From JACWAE01 sp963847595 (lineage in GTDB: Bacteria > Chloroflexota > Dehalococcoidia > SZUA-161), in NCBI GenBank assembly GCA_963847595.1, contig CAWKAJ010000002.1, positions 1,302,001 to 1,366,000 on the forward strand: 64,000 nt of DNA. Reading direction: 5' to 3'. Both the position numbers and the translations under genes were made by a program. Of this stretch, positions 12,749 to 21,757 are shown piece after piece (positions within the stretch are counted from its first letter, which is position 1; every line of letters starts with the position of its first letter). The notes under the pieces were generated by a model. That model was not told the DNA's origin. It did not search any database and worked only from the letters and a program-made list of their open reading frames with translations.

Positions 12749-12786
12749 ACACCATCGATAGCACAGGGGCAACTAGGAATAAGTTG

Positions 12787-13239
12787 ATGTTGCAAGAAAA
12801 GTTGATGAACGACCTCAAGGCAGCGATGAAGGGTGGCGATAAGCAGCGCAAGTTGGTAATCAGTCTCATTAGAGCAGGTATCAAGAACGCCGAGATAGCG
12901 AAACAGAAAACGCTGGACGATGCAGGCGTTCTCGATGTCATCGCTAAAGAGGCTAGGCAGCGCCGGGAAAGCATCGCAGAGTTCAAGAAGGGCAACCGCC
13001 CTGACCTCGTAGCTAAAGAGGAAGCTGAGCTGGCTATCCTTCTGGAATATCTTCCCCAGCAGATTTCACGCGACGAGATTATCGCCGCTGCCCGCCAGGT
13101 GATCAAAGAGGTAGGCGCTCAGGGGCCCGGCGATAAGGGCAAGGTCATGCAGAAGCTGATGCCCCAGTTAAAGGGCAAGGCTGAAGGCAGCGCGATAAAC
13201 GAAATAGTAACGGGGCTGCTCAGCGGCACCATAAGCTGA
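12787..13239 (+). CDS. yqeY: GatB/YqeY-domain protein
   Basis: This is 150 residues from the ATG at 12787, with AGGA eight bases upstream. A TTG at 12745 overlapping the rpsU stop would add fourteen residues and could be used by coupling. The sequence shows the YqeY helical domain (LQEKLMNDLKAAMKGGDKQR) and the C-terminal tail domain (DKGKVMQKLMPQLKGKAEGS) related to the end of GatB. It is thought to bind RNA or aminoacyl-tRNA; no enzyme activity is established. It is co-transcribed with rpsU and ends at a strong terminator. Confidence 0.92.
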   Translation: MLQEKLMNDLKAAMKGGDKQRKLVISLIRAGIKNAEIAKQKTLDDAGVLDVIAKEARQRRESIAEFKKGNRPDLVAKEEAELAILLEYLPQQISRDEIIAAARQVIKEVGAQGPGDKGKVMQKLMPQLKGKAEGSAINEIVTGLLSGTIS

Positions 13240-13262
13240 ACAGGAAATAGCAGAACTTTTCA

Positions 13263-13318
13263 GGGGACAACGGCACAAGCAAGAAACTTGTCAGGTTGTC
13301 CCCTTCTTATTTTTTCAA
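13263..13318 (+). terminator. Intrinsic terminator after yqeY
   Basis: GGGGACAAC (13263-13271) pairs with GTTGTCCCC (13295-13303), followed by a T-rich stretch (CTTATTTTTT) on the plus strand. Confidence 0.8.
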
Positions 13319-13343
13319 GAATAAGTGTGGAATACTCTGCAAT

Positions 13344-13377
13344 ATAAGGGCGTCCTTCCAGGGAAGGACGCCCTTAT
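13344..13377. terminator. Bidirectional hairpin between convergent genes
   Basis: Sixteen bases at 13344-13359 pair perfectly with 13362-13377 around a two-base loop. It lies between yqeY (plus) and the zinc-ribbon gene (minus). T residues flank it on both sides, so it can serve both directions. Confidence 0.65.
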
Positions 13378-13434
13378 TTCCTCGTTATCAGCAGGACTCT
13401 TGAGGTTTCAATCGCGCATGCGGCGGCATCGTGC

Positions 13435-14100
13435 CTAGGCTAGCTTTGAGCCGCACTCTCCGCAGAACCGTGTCCCAGCCTGACTCTTGGCACCGCACTT
13501 GGGGCATTGTATAAGGCCAAGCGGCGCACCGCAGTTATTGCAGAACTTGCCTTCCCCAGCAGGTTTGCCACATTGCGGACACAACGTCTGTTTGCTCTCT
13601 ATCTCGCCGGTAAATACCTGAGTTGCCTGGGCTTTCTCTTTGATATCAGCCGTCATCTTCTCCGCCCTGGCAGCAGCTACTTCAACATTCATCCGTGGTC
13701 CGTCTGTAACACACAGCCCTAACTGCTCGTTCCAGTCGTTCTCACATACGTATTTGTTGCATTTAGGGCAGCGGAAGAAGTGCCCCTTGGCTTCATTCTG
13801 AGCAAGTTCAAAGGCTGCTTCATGCTCCTTATGCCATTCCGGAGTCATCCCCTGAAATTTCTCTGAGAGTACGTTTGCACCGCTACCGGCAGCTGAGCCG
13901 ACTCCATATTTCCCCGCCAAATCCGCACCTATTGAGATTGCCGATCCCAGACCGCGGAAGAATTTCCCTTTCTTGTATGTCTTGGCCTCAGCGAATTTGG
14001 TCTTATACCCGTCTCCGCAGATATCACAGAAGAAGGTGAACTGGAATCCGGCGTCTGTGCTATTGTCCGCAAAGTTTCTGGTAAATGGTTGTAGTGCCAT
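13435..14100 (-). CDS. Zinc-ribbon protein with C-terminal double zinc ribbon
   Basis: This is 221 residues. An N-terminal FCDICGDGY pair and a central RCPKCNKYVCENDW cluster are followed by two tandem ribbons at the C-terminus (CPQCGKPAGEGKFCNNCG and CPKCGAKSQAGTRFCGECG), the DZANK arrangement. Between them is a Gly/Ala-rich segment (SAISIGADLAGKYGVGSAAG) that is mildly hydrophobic. No catalytic domain is visible, so it is more likely an adaptor or nucleic-acid/protein-binding factor. It is the last of three same-strand genes with another zinc-ribbon protein and a PH-like protein, spaced 24 and 54 bases. The function is unknown. Confidence 0.75.
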   Translation of the reverse strand: MALQPFTRNFADNSTDAGFQFTFFCDICGDGYKTKFAEAKTYKKGKFFRGLGSAISIGADLAGKYGVGSAAGSGANVLSEKFQGMTPEWHKEHEAAFELAQNEAKGHFFRCPKCNKYVCENDWNEQLGLCVTDGPRMNVEVAAARAEKMTADIKEKAQATQVFTGEIESKQTLCPQCGKPAGEGKFCNNCGAPLGLIQCPKCGAKSQAGTRFCGECGSKLA

Positions 14101-14124
14101 ATCTCCCCCTTTCTCAGTCCCTGC

Positions 14125-14451
14125 CTATTTTTTCAGCGGTTTGCCGCACTTTATACATTTCTCCCCGATTGGCGGCTGCTCCGTCTTACATTTGGGACAC
14201 ACAACCACCAGCCGGGCATTACAGAATTCGCAGGAATCGTCAAAGAAAGTAGTCTTGCCGCATTTGGGGCATGTTATTTCCAGGGATAGCCCGCAATTAC
14301 CGCATTTATTCCAACCTTTCTCGACCGGGCTTCGACACTTCGGGCATCTGATGGGGCCAATCGGATTTGCTCTGCCGCACGCAGGACAAACATTCGAATC
14401 TGCTGAAATCAACGCGTTGCAGAAGCGGCACGGATGCTTATATCCCGGCAT
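14125..14451 (-). CDS. Protein made of four zinc ribbons
   Basis: This is 108 residues with eight CxxC knuckles in order (CRFC, CPAC, CPKC, CGNC, CPKC, CEFC, CPKC, CIKC), so almost the whole protein can fold as four zinc ribbons. There is no signal peptide or membrane segment. Such proteins usually bind nucleic acid or act as scaffolds. Sitting between another ribbon protein and a PH-like protein on the same strand, it probably works with them. No specific family is recognised. Confidence 0.7.
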   Translation of the reverse strand: MPGYKHPCRFCNALISADSNVCPACGRANPIGPIRCPKCRSPVEKGWNKCGNCGLSLEITCPKCGKTTFFDDSCEFCNARLVVVCPKCKTEQPPIGEKCIKCGKPLKK

Positions 14452-14505
14452 GCCTCAACCTCCTCCATGCTTTTTTGATGTGCGGTCATGTATATAATTA
14501 TACCA

Positions 14506-15882
14506 TTAACTCCCGGGTTCCGGCTTCGCAACATCATCATTAGCTTCAGAATCAGTTGCCGCTTTCGCCCATCTCGCGCTATCGTCCAGCGTGGTCACAT
14601 TGAACTTGAGCAGCTCCGCCACATCCTGTTTCCACTGTTCCAGGGACGAATGAATCACCCTGCCGATGAAAAGTCTCCTCAAGGTCTGGAGCGCCGACAG
14701 TTTTTGTATGGCAAACCTGTATCTTGTGTACTGAGGGACTGCCAGTTTTTCATCTGACAGATATATCGGTTCCCTCCTGAAATTAGTGGTAAGCATACAA
14801 CGATTAATCCCTTTGATAAAATTATCAACTTCTTTGTGCATGTCTTGTATGTTTTTAAGTGCAGGATAATCTTTTCTACTTACTATCCGGAAAAAATAGG
14901 TCGCCTTTCCGCCGCCATCCTCCGAAGCTGCTTCCATAGCAACAGCATTTCCCGGGTCTTGCGCATTTGTGCTATAGATGGGGATCAGAAACCAGATGTA
15001 ATCTCCGGTCAAATCCCCCAGCAGCCCGCGCTTGAATCCAATGCATATCCTGTCCTGCTGCGATAGGGATTTCAGGAAACTATATTCTTCCTTCAGGCCC
15101 GCGATTTCCAACTGCATCTCCAATCGCTTCCACAGCTCCGGCGAAAGAGACTCGATGTCGCTTCTCCTGGCCGCCTTGCCCTCTTTCATGAACCGGGCCG
15201 CCTCCCTTATCACAGACGGATTGGCTTCAGGCATCAGCTCTTTGAGCCATGATTGGCCTCTGAGAGCAAGCTGGTTCATTGAGTCAGAGATAACTTTCCT
15301 GAAGGGATCGAACTGGCTGGCCATCTTTGAGAGAACGACCTTCTCGCCGGATTCCGAGGTGATGGTGAAAGTATAGTCCTCGGCGCGCCACTCTGAGATA
15401 TCGCTATAGGGTATCCTTGTGAGTTCTCCCTTTTCCGGCATCAATACAATCCCGGTCTCGTACAAGCGCGGCTCACATTTTCCCCTCTGTTTTTCCTTGC
15501 CCGTTTCATCAAAGTAAACGTACTCTGCCTGCACTCCCGATTTTCTAAGCTTCTCATTCATGAGCATATCTTTGAGCAGCATCTCGTTGCGTAGTTGGGA
15601 AATGTTCCTCAACAAATCCTGGTACTGGTAGCCGACATTGAAGAGGGTAAGTTCCTCTTTGGAAGAAAGAGGCAGGCGAACCTTGTAGTCACCTTCTGAG
15701 ATGTCAAGGATATCCCTCAGCGAAAAAAACAGTGTCTCGCCAGCCTCGGGCAAAATCGCAAGGCTCTCTTCATCGACGCGGGCCCTGGCTTGTCCACTCG
15801 CTTTCACCTGGCCGCCCTGGTCACTGAGGGAATAACTCAAAGAACATTCCATGACAGGTATTTGTTTGCTTTTTTGGTCCAT
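14506..15882 (-). CDS. Uncharacterised protein with two PH-like segments
   Basis: This is 458 residues from the ATG at 15882 (MDQKSKQIPVMECSLSYSL); an upstream ATG at 15948 has no better ribosome site. Two related beta-rich stretches are visible: residues about 45-95 (FFSLRDILDISEGDYKVRL) and about 140-195 (RIPYSDISEWRAEDYTFTI). Each has the strand-helix rhythm of pleckstrin-homology-like domains. The remainder is mixed alpha/beta with an IWFLIPIYST strand. No catalytic motif or membrane helix is clear. It heads the zinc-ribbon operon. The PH-like call is by eye from strand pattern and should be treated as tentative. Confidence 0.55.
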   Translation of the reverse strand: MDQKSKQIPVMECSLSYSLSDQGGQVKASGQARARVDEESLAILPEAGETLFFSLRDILDISEGDYKVRLPLSSKEELTLFNVGYQYQDLLRNISQLRNEMLLKDMLMNEKLRKSGVQAEYVYFDETGKEKQRGKCEPRLYETGIVLMPEKGELTRIPYSDISEWRAEDYTFTITSESGEKVVLSKMASQFDPFRKVISDSMNQLALRGQSWLKELMPEANPSVIREAARFMKEGKAARRSDIESLSPELWKRLEMQLEIAGLKEEYSFLKSLSQQDRICIGFKRGLLGDLTGDYIWFLIPIYSTNAQDPGNAVAMEAASEDGGGKATYFFRIVSRKDYPALKNIQDMHKEVDNFIKGINRCMLTTNFRREPIYLSDEKLAVPQYTRYRFAIQKLSALQTLRRLFIGRVIHSSLEQWKQDVAELLKFNVTTLDDSARWAKAATDSEANDDVAKPEPGS

Positions 15883-16060
15883 AGCGTCTTCTTGCCTAAC
15901 GTGAGATTTTGGTGCTCGATTTATATCACAGTCATCAACATGTGTCAATCAGATTGCCATGCATTCCACCCTTTTATGCGGTGGCAATTTGTGTTGAAAT
16001 ATTCTGTGGGAATATAATAAATGTAAGGCAAGAATCAAGATAGGGTGTGAGGAGGAGCGA

Positions 16061-16975
16061 ATGAGCCAGTCAGCAAGAGCGAAGGAACGATTGCGAACCA
16101 ACCCGGCCCGGTTCATTGAGCAGGAAATCAAGGAGTTTGTGCGCACCAGTCCGGATAATCGCCTGTCCTTTATGAACGGCTACACTATGTGGGCTGAGCC
16201 GCTGGTGAAGTTCGCTGACGGCGGTGACCCCATCTTCACTGAATACAAGAGCATAATTGCGCCTGACTACCTTACTCCTCGCGAAGCACTGGCTAAAGCC
16301 TATGACAAAACTCCAGAAGATATGCCTGCACGCCTTTCGGTGATAAGCTGGATTTTGCCTGCTGCGGAGGAAACTCGTAAATCTAACCGGCCCGAGACTC
16401 GTGTTCCCAGTCGTCTCTGGTCTCACACACGCTGGTATGGCGAGAAATTCAATGAGAAATTGAGGGTATATGTGGTAGAACTTCTCACCGGTATGGGGTA
16501 TCTGGCAGCAGCGCCAACCTTACAGCCCTATTTCAAAATGGATGCCAATGAGAAAGGCCCGTACTCGAATTGGTCAGAACGACATGTTGCTTATGCCGCT
16601 GGTCACGGCACTTTTAGTCTTTCCGATGGCCTTATCACCGAGTGCGGCATTTCCCACCGGTGTGGCAGCGTGGTCACGAGCCTGGTAATACCGGCAAGCC
16701 GCAGGACAGCCAGAAGTCCATATTCAAACTGTCTCTTCTATCGAGGGGTCAACTGTAAAGCCTGCATAGAACGCTGCCCAGCCGGGTCTATAACTGAGAA
16801 GGGTCACGATAAGAACAAGTGCCTGCAGTATTTGACCGAAATCGGTTACGCGTCTACGTTTTTAAACGATAGCTATGATAATGATAAGAGCGTAGCTGGT
16901 TGCGGCTTATGCCAGACTAAGGTCCCCTGTGAATTCCAAAATCCCACGAAGAAAATGAAAGGGAAACCCCAATAA
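16061..16975 (+). CDS. QueG-like [4Fe-4S] protein (epoxyqueuosine reductase relative)
   Basis: This is 304 residues from the ATG at 16061, with AGGAGG six bases upstream. The C-terminal third holds one complete ferredoxin motif (CKACIERCP) and a second, atypical one (CGLCQTKVPCEFQNP). The upstream segment GTFSLSDGLITECGISHRCGS matches the QueG/reductive-dehalogenase Fe-S layout, where the middle domain binds cobalamin. It lacks the C-terminal HEAT-like repeats of full QueG and has no Tat signal, so it is not a reductive dehalogenase. Epoxyqueuosine reduction is possible, and a queuosine-precursor transporter occurs at 60.8 kb. However, the family contains many relatives of unknown substrate. 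It is divergent from the PH-like gene. Confidence 0.7.
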   Translation: MSQSARAKERLRTNPARFIEQEIKEFVRTSPDNRLSFMNGYTMWAEPLVKFADGGDPIFTEYKSIIAPDYLTPREALAKAYDKTPEDMPARLSVISWILPAAEETRKSNRPETRVPSRLWSHTRWYGEKFNEKLRVYVVELLTGMGYLAAAPTLQPYFKMDANEKGPYSNWSERHVAYAAGHGTFSLSDGLITECGISHRCGSVVTSLVIPASRRTARSPYSNCLFYRGVNCKACIERCPAGSITEKGHDKNKCLQYLTEIGYASTFLNDSYDNDKSVAGCGLCQTKVPCEFQNPTKKMKGKPQ

Positions 16976-17247
16976 CGGGATATTAAAGCGATTGCACGAA
17001 AAGCCATTCCATACAGACATGTGCATGATGAGATTATATTACTGCGACATGCTTGCTTCACAATGTAGTTCTTTCCGAGCGTTAAGCCTCTGCGAAAAGG
17101 GCCTGCTTGTGAATAGCGCTTAGTACATACCATTCGTAACTAAACCAGTCAAATGCCCTCGTTTTTAGTTGCCTCAATGGTCACTACACATGTTATAATT
17201 GGCACTTGGTGAAGAGCTTATTGGGCAACACGTGAAATGAGGCACAA

Positions 17248-20200
17248 ATGAAGCATTTCTATCGAAAGGTTAAGCAGGATTTCGAATATTGTTTTAACGT
17301 GGAGACCTCGGCTCCCCTCACTGCTCAAGAGTTGAAAACACTGCGCTGGCTGCTTGCTGAGACGTTTGAGCCGGAGGACTTTGGGGATAAATCTTTTCTT
17401 GTCCCGGCTAAGGATGCAATCGAGGTCGGGCCTCGCCTCAACTTCGAGACGGCATACTCCACCAACGCTGTGGGTATATGCCATGCCTGCGGTCTGGATA
17501 AGGTCACACGGCTGGAATGTTCCCGACGGTATTTGCCCCCTGCGGGAACCGACAGAGAACGCTTCACCGCCGAAAACCACGACCGCATGACCGAATACCC
17601 TTATCCTGAACCATTGAGAACCTTCGGCACGGGCGCCGTTCCAGAGAAAACCTACGCTGTCCCCCTCATAAAAAAGGGTATCGATGCGCTGAAGAGGTTC
17701 AACCGGGAGAAGGGCCTCGGCATGGACGAATGGGACATGAACTTCTACTTCAATCTCTTCACCAAAGTCCTGCGTCGGGACCCCACCAACGTGGAACTGT
17801 TCATGCTGGGCAATAACAACAGCGAGCATTCGCGCCACTGGTTCTTTAAGGGCAAGCTCACGATAGATGGCCGTGAAATTCCCGAAACCTTAATCCAGAT
17901 AGTGAAATCAACCCTCAAGGCCAATCCGTCGAACAGCGTCATCGCTTTCAGCGATAACTCCAGTGCCATCTGGGGTTACCCCATCCGGACGATATTGCCC
18001 CAGCAGCCGGGAAAATGTTCGCCGTTTATCGCCCAGAAGCCTACCTACCACATCCTTTTCACCGCTGAGACACATAACTATCCCAGCGGCGTCCAGCCTT
18101 TCCAGGGAGCGACCACCGGCACCGGCGGCAGGATTCGCGATGGCCACGCCACGGGAAGAGGCTCACTGGTAATTGCAGGCACGGCCGCCTATTGCACAGC
18201 GGCATTGAATATCCCCGATTATCCCATCCCCGGCGAACCCGAAGGGCTTGCCTATCCTTTCGAGTTGGCTTCACCGCTGGAGATACTAATCGAAGCCAGC
18301 AACGGCGCCTCGGATTACGGCAATAAGTTCGGCGAGCCGTTGATTCAGGGTTACGTCAGGACCTTCGAGCAGGTACTGCCCAACGGCGAACGCAGGGGCT
18401 GGATAAAGCCTATTATGTTCACCGGCGGCATCGGTCAAATCGATGACAGGCATATCGTAAAAGAGAAGCCGAAGAAGGGGATGCTGATTGTCCAGGTCGG
18501 CGGCCCGGCTTATCGAATCGGCATGGGCGGCGGCTCAGCTTCCAGTATGATTCAGGGCGAGAATATCGCCGAGCTTGACTTCAATGCCGTGCAGCGCGGC
18601 GACGCCGAGATGGAAAACAAGCTCAATCGGGTGATCCGAACCTGCGTGGAAATGGGCGAGGGTAATCCGCTTCTCGTGGCCCACGACCAGGGCGCCGGGG
18701 GACCCGCCAATGTTTTAGCCGAGCTTATAGATCCGGCCGGCGGCAAGATCAACATCCGAAAGATTAAACTCGGCGACCTCTCGCTGGCAGTAGTGGAGAT
18801 ATGGTGCGCCGAATTCCAGGAACGCTGCGCCTTTCTGGTTGACGCCAGGAAAATAGACAATTTAACAGCAATCTGCCAGCGGGAAAAGGTGAACTGTGAG
18901 GTGCTGGGGAAGATTACGGAAGATGGACAGATCGTGGTCTACGATGATGAAGATAAATCCAAACCGGTCAACCTCCCTCTCGATAGAATACTCGGTGAGA
19001 TGCCGCAAAAACCATTCAAACTGGAAAGAATCTCCAAAAAGCTGAAATCTCTGAGGCTGCCTAAAGGACTCAGCGTCGAGGAAGCGCTGAGGCTGGTCTT
19101 TCGCCTACCTTCCGTGGGGTCAAAGGGATACCTGGTGCGGAAGGTCGACCGCAGCGTCACGGGGCTGATCGCTCAGCAGCAATGCTGCGGGCCGCTCCAG
19201 CTTCCTGTGGCTGATGTGGCTGTGGTAGCTCAAAGTCACTTCGGACTCACCGGAGGTGCGACCGCCATCGGCGAGCAGCCCATCAAAATGCTCATCGACG
19301 AAAAGGCCGGAGCCCGCATGGCAGTGGGCGAGATGCTGACCAATATAGTCTCCGCCTGCATCAGTGACCTCAGCCACATCAAGTGCTCGGGCAACTGGAT
19401 GTGGGCAGCCAAGCTCCCCGGCGAGGGGGCCAGGCTTCACGATGCAGCCGTAGCAATGAGGGAGCTGATGATAGAGCTAGGCATCGCAGTCGATGGCGGC
19501 AAGGATAGCATCACCATGGCTGCCAAGGTGGGCAATGAGACAGTAAAAGCGCCCGGAGAACTGGTTATCTCCGGTTACGCCACCATGCCCGACATCACCA
19601 GGAAAGTGACGCCCGATATTAAGAAGCCCGGGGAAAGTAAGCTCATTTTCCTCGACCTAGCGGGTGGGAAAAACAGGCTCGGTGGCTCGGCCTTGGCTCA
19701 AGCTCTGGGCCAGCTTGGCGATGAAGCGCCAGATGTGGAGAATCCCCGGCTTCTTATCAACGCATTTGAAGCCGTGCAAAGAATGATAGACGATGGTTTA
19801 ATTCTTGCCTGTCACGACCGCAGCGATGGAGGCCTGATTACCACGCTGGTAGAGATGGCAATGGCGGGAAACTGTGGCATGACGGTTCAACTCCATCAGG
19901 GAAAAGAGGTAATCCCCCAGCTTTTCTCCGAAGAGCTGGGATTGGTACTGGAATACCTGCCCGCCAAAGAGAGAAAAGTCAAGGCTATTTTAAAAGAATA
20001 CGGTGTACCTTTCACCATCTTGGGCAGCACTCAAAAGGAACGACAGGTGGTCGTCCAGCATGGCAACAAGACTGTACTTGATGTCAGCACGCCAAAGCTT
20101 CTCTCCTGGTGGGAGGCGACCAGCGACAGGCTGGAACTGGAGCAGATGAACCCCAAGGTAGCCAAAGAACAGGCGAGACGCCACGACCGCCTCGGCCCGA

Positions 20201-21087
20201 GTTATCATCTGACTTTCCAGCCCGAGGCAACACCATTGAGAATCCTGCGCCAAACGGATAAGCACAAGGTGGCTATTATCCGGGAAGAAGGCAGCAACGG
20301 CGACCGTGAGATGACCTCGGCCTTCTTCTGGGCCGGGTTCGAGCCCTGGGACGTGACCATGACCGATTTGCTGGAGGAGCAGATTTCTCTGGACCGGTTC
20401 CGGGGAATCGTCTTCGTCGGCGGCTTCTCTTACGCCGATGTCCTGGATGCAGCTAAAGGCTGGGCTGGCGCTATCAGATTAAATCCCAGGCTCCGCAAGA
20501 TGTTCGAGCGATTCTTCAACCGGGCAGATACCTTCTCCCTGGGCATCTGCAATGGCTGCCAGTTGATGGCTTTGCTCGGCGTCGTGCCCTGGCAGGGAAT
20601 CCCCGAAACAAAGCAGCCGAGATTCATCCAGAATACTTCGCAAAGGTTCGAGTCGCACTGGGGAACGGTGAGAATCTTGGAGAGCCCCGCCATAATGTTG
20701 AAGGGTATGGCAGGCTCTATCCTGGGCATCTGGACTACCCATGGTCAAGGCCATCTGCATTGTCCAGACCCCGAGATACTCTCCGAGGCACGGCGCAAGG
20801 GCCTGACGCCGACCGCCTATGTTGACGACAGAGGAAACCCGACCGAGAAATACCGTTTCAACCCCAACGGCTCGCCTTGGGGAATCAACGCCCTGTGCTC
20901 ACCGGATGGCCGATATCTGGCGATGATGCCTCATCCCGAGAAGTCATTTTTACTCTGGCAGTGGCCCTGGATACCCGAAGAATGGAAACAGAACTGGAAA
21001 TTCAAGGTGGGCGATTTCCAGCTCTGCGCCTCGCCCTGGCTGAGACTTTTCCAGAACGCCCGGGAATGGTGTGACAGCAAAGCGTAA
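17248..21087 (+). CDS. purL: Phosphoribosylformylglycinamidine synthase, long single-chain form
   Basis: This is 1279 residues, the length of one-chain PurL. It catalyses glutamine- and ATP-dependent conversion of FGAR to FGAM in purine synthesis. Visible are the N-terminal PurS-like region, FSDNSSAIWGYP and HNYPSGVQPFQGATTGTGG of the first ATP-binding half, and DGGKDSITMAAK and CHDRSDGGL of the second half. A C-terminal class I glutaminase has nucleophile Cys near residue 1100 in GICNGCQLM, and MMPHPEKS near the end. A weak promoter (TTGCCT, 19 bases, TATAAT at 17194-17199) precedes it. purA lies 9 kb away on the same strand but is not in the same operon. Confidence 0.96.
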   Translation: MKHFYRKVKQDFEYCFNVETSAPLTAQELKTLRWLLAETFEPEDFGDKSFLVPAKDAIEVGPRLNFETAYSTNAVGICHACGLDKVTRLECSRRYLPPAGTDRERFTAENHDRMTEYPYPEPLRTFGTGAVPEKTYAVPLIKKGIDALKRFNREKGLGMDEWDMNFYFNLFTKVLRRDPTNVELFMLGNNNSEHSRHWFFKGKLTIDGREIPETLIQIVKSTLKANPSNSVIAFSDNSSAIWGYPIRTILPQQPGKCSPFIAQKPTYHILFTAETHNYPSGVQPFQGATTGTGGRIRDGHATGRGSLVIAGTAAYCTAALNIPDYPIPGEPEGLAYPFELASPLEILIEASNGASDYGNKFGEPLIQGYVRTFEQVLPNGERRGWIKPIMFTGGIGQIDDRHIVKEKPKKGMLIVQVGGPAYRIGMGGGSASSMIQGENIAELDFNAVQRGDAEMENKLNRVIRTCVEMGEGNPLLVAHDQGAGGPANVLAELIDPAGGKINIRKIKLGDLSLAVVEIWCAEFQERCAFLVDARKIDNLTAICQREKVNCEVLGKITEDGQIVVYDDEDKSKPVNLPLDRILGEMPQKPFKLERISKKLKSLRLPKGLSVEEALRLVFRLPSVGSKGYLVRKVDRSVTGLIAQQQCCGPLQLPVADVAVVAQSHFGLTGGATAIGEQPIKMLIDEKAGARMAVGEMLTNIVSACISDLSHIKCSGNWMWAAKLPGEGARLHDAAVAMRELMIELGIAVDGGKDSITMAAKVGNETVKAPGELVISGYATMPDITRKVTPDIKKPGESKLIFLDLAGGKNRLGGSALAQALGQLGDEAPDVENPRLLINAFEAVQRMIDDGLILACHDRSDGGLITTLVEMAMAGNCGMTVQLHQGKEVIPQLFSEELGLVLEYLPAKERKVKAILKEYGVPFTILGSTQKERQVVVQHGNKTVLDVSTPKLLSWWEATSDRLELEQMNPKVAKEQARRHDRLGPSYHLTFQPEATPLRILRQTDKHKVAIIREEGSNGDREMTSAFFWAGFEPWDVTMTDLLEEQISLDRFRGIVFVGGFSYADVLDAAKGWAGAIRLNPRLRKMFERFFNRADTFSLGICNGCQLMALLGVVPWQGIPETKQPRFIQNTSQRFESHWGTVRILESPAIMLKGMAGSILGIWTTHGQGHLHCPDPEILSEARRKGLTPTAYVDDRGNPTEKYRFNPNGSPWGINALCSPDGRYLAMMPHPEKSFLLWQWPWIPEEWKQNWKFKVGDFQLCASPWLRLFQNAREWCDSKA

Positions 21088-21113
21088 TAAGTGATTAATC
21101 GAATAGCTAACCC

Positions 21114-21142
21114 TTGACATAATAGAACACTTGTGCTAGGCT
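21114..21142 (+). promoter_or_regulatory. Candidate promoter of hicBA
   Basis: TTGACA at 21114-21119 is followed after 17 bases by TAGGCT, preceded by TGTGC. The -35 is consensus and the -10 is poor, as expected for an autoregulated toxin-antitoxin operon. It lies between the purL stop and hicB. Confidence 0.5.
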
Positions 21143-21193
21143 ACCACTAGGTGATAGCTATAATAAGATTACAATAAGTGTGGGGAGGAGTCG

Positions 21194-21400
21194 ATGAAAT
21201 TCGTAGTTACTTTAGAAAAAGGAGAAGACGGCTGGGTAGTCGCCGAATGCCCTTCTATACCTGGCTGCGTTTCCCAGGGTAAGACCGAGAAAGAGGCGCT
21301 GGCGAATATCAAAGAGGCTATAGCGCTCTGTCTTGAGGTGCGTGCAGAAGAAGGGTTGCCGCTGACTGTACGCACTCAAGAAGTAGAGGTCAAGGTCTAA
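21194..21400 (+). CDS. hicB: HicB-family antitoxin
   Basis: This is 68 residues. It begins MKFVVTLEKGEDGWVVAECP and continues SIPGCVSQGKTEKEALANIKEAI, the compact HicB fold that mimics RNase H and masks HicA. No DNA-binding helix-turn-helix is appended, so autoregulation, if any, would use another route. The stop is directly followed by the hicA start (TAAATG). Antitoxin-before-toxin order is the reverse of the commonest HicAB order but is well known. Confidence 0.88.
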   Translation: MKFVVTLEKGEDGWVVAECPSIPGCVSQGKTEKEALANIKEAIALCLEVRAEEGLPLTVRTQEVEVKV

Positions 21401-21631
21401 ATGCCAGCTCTACCAGTAGTGTCAGGCAGAGAGGCAGTACAAGCCTTTGAGCGGGCTGGATGGGAAGTGAAGCGGCAAAGAGGAAGCCACATCGTTCTCA
21501 CTAAGTCAGGCTCATGGGCAAGCCTTTCTATTCCTGACCACAAGGAACTTGACCGAGGACTCCTGCGAAAGCTCATTCGCCAAGCAGGGCTCACAACTGA
21601 TGACTTTATGGAGTTATTAAGTGCCAGGTAG
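21401..21631 (+). CDS. hicA: HicA-family mRNA interferase toxin
   Basis: This is 76 residues starting immediately after hicB. The double-stranded-RNA-binding-like fold is shown by SGREAVQAFERAGWEVKRQR and then GSHIVL, where the His is the catalytic residue of HicA ribonucleases. A second conserved piece is IPDHKELDRGLLRKLIRQAG. It would cleave mRNA when not bound by HicB. All key residues are present, so it looks active. Confidence 0.9.
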   Translation: MPALPVVSGREAVQAFERAGWEVKRQRGSHIVLTKSGSWASLSIPDHKELDRGLLRKLIRQAGLTTDDFMELLSAR

Positions 21632-21679
21632 TGAGTAGAAGATGGAATATTAACAGGCTTAAACACCTTACATAACTAT

Positions 21680-21711
21680 CGTGGAAACTGTGTGGACAAC
21701 TTCGTGGACAA
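21680..21711 (+). promoter_or_regulatory. Three iterated DnaA-box-like nonamers upstream of rplI-dnaB
   Basis: CGTGGAAAC (21680), TGTGGACAA (21691) and CGTGGACAA (21703) lie 11 and 12 bases apart on the same strand. The middle one is the reverse of TTGTCCACA, eight of nine positions of the DnaA box TTATCCACA. They precede an operon that includes dnaB, so a DnaA-type regulatory site is plausible. Confidence 0.4.
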
Positions 21712-21757
21712 GTCCATTGACCAGTGATTATTAAGTAGGAATAGAATAGGAGGCGTT

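Noticed and set aside
16061..16975. Fe-S protein as a reductive dehalogenase
   Set aside because: There is no Tat signal and no membrane-anchor gene nearby. Size and motifs fit QueG-like proteins better.
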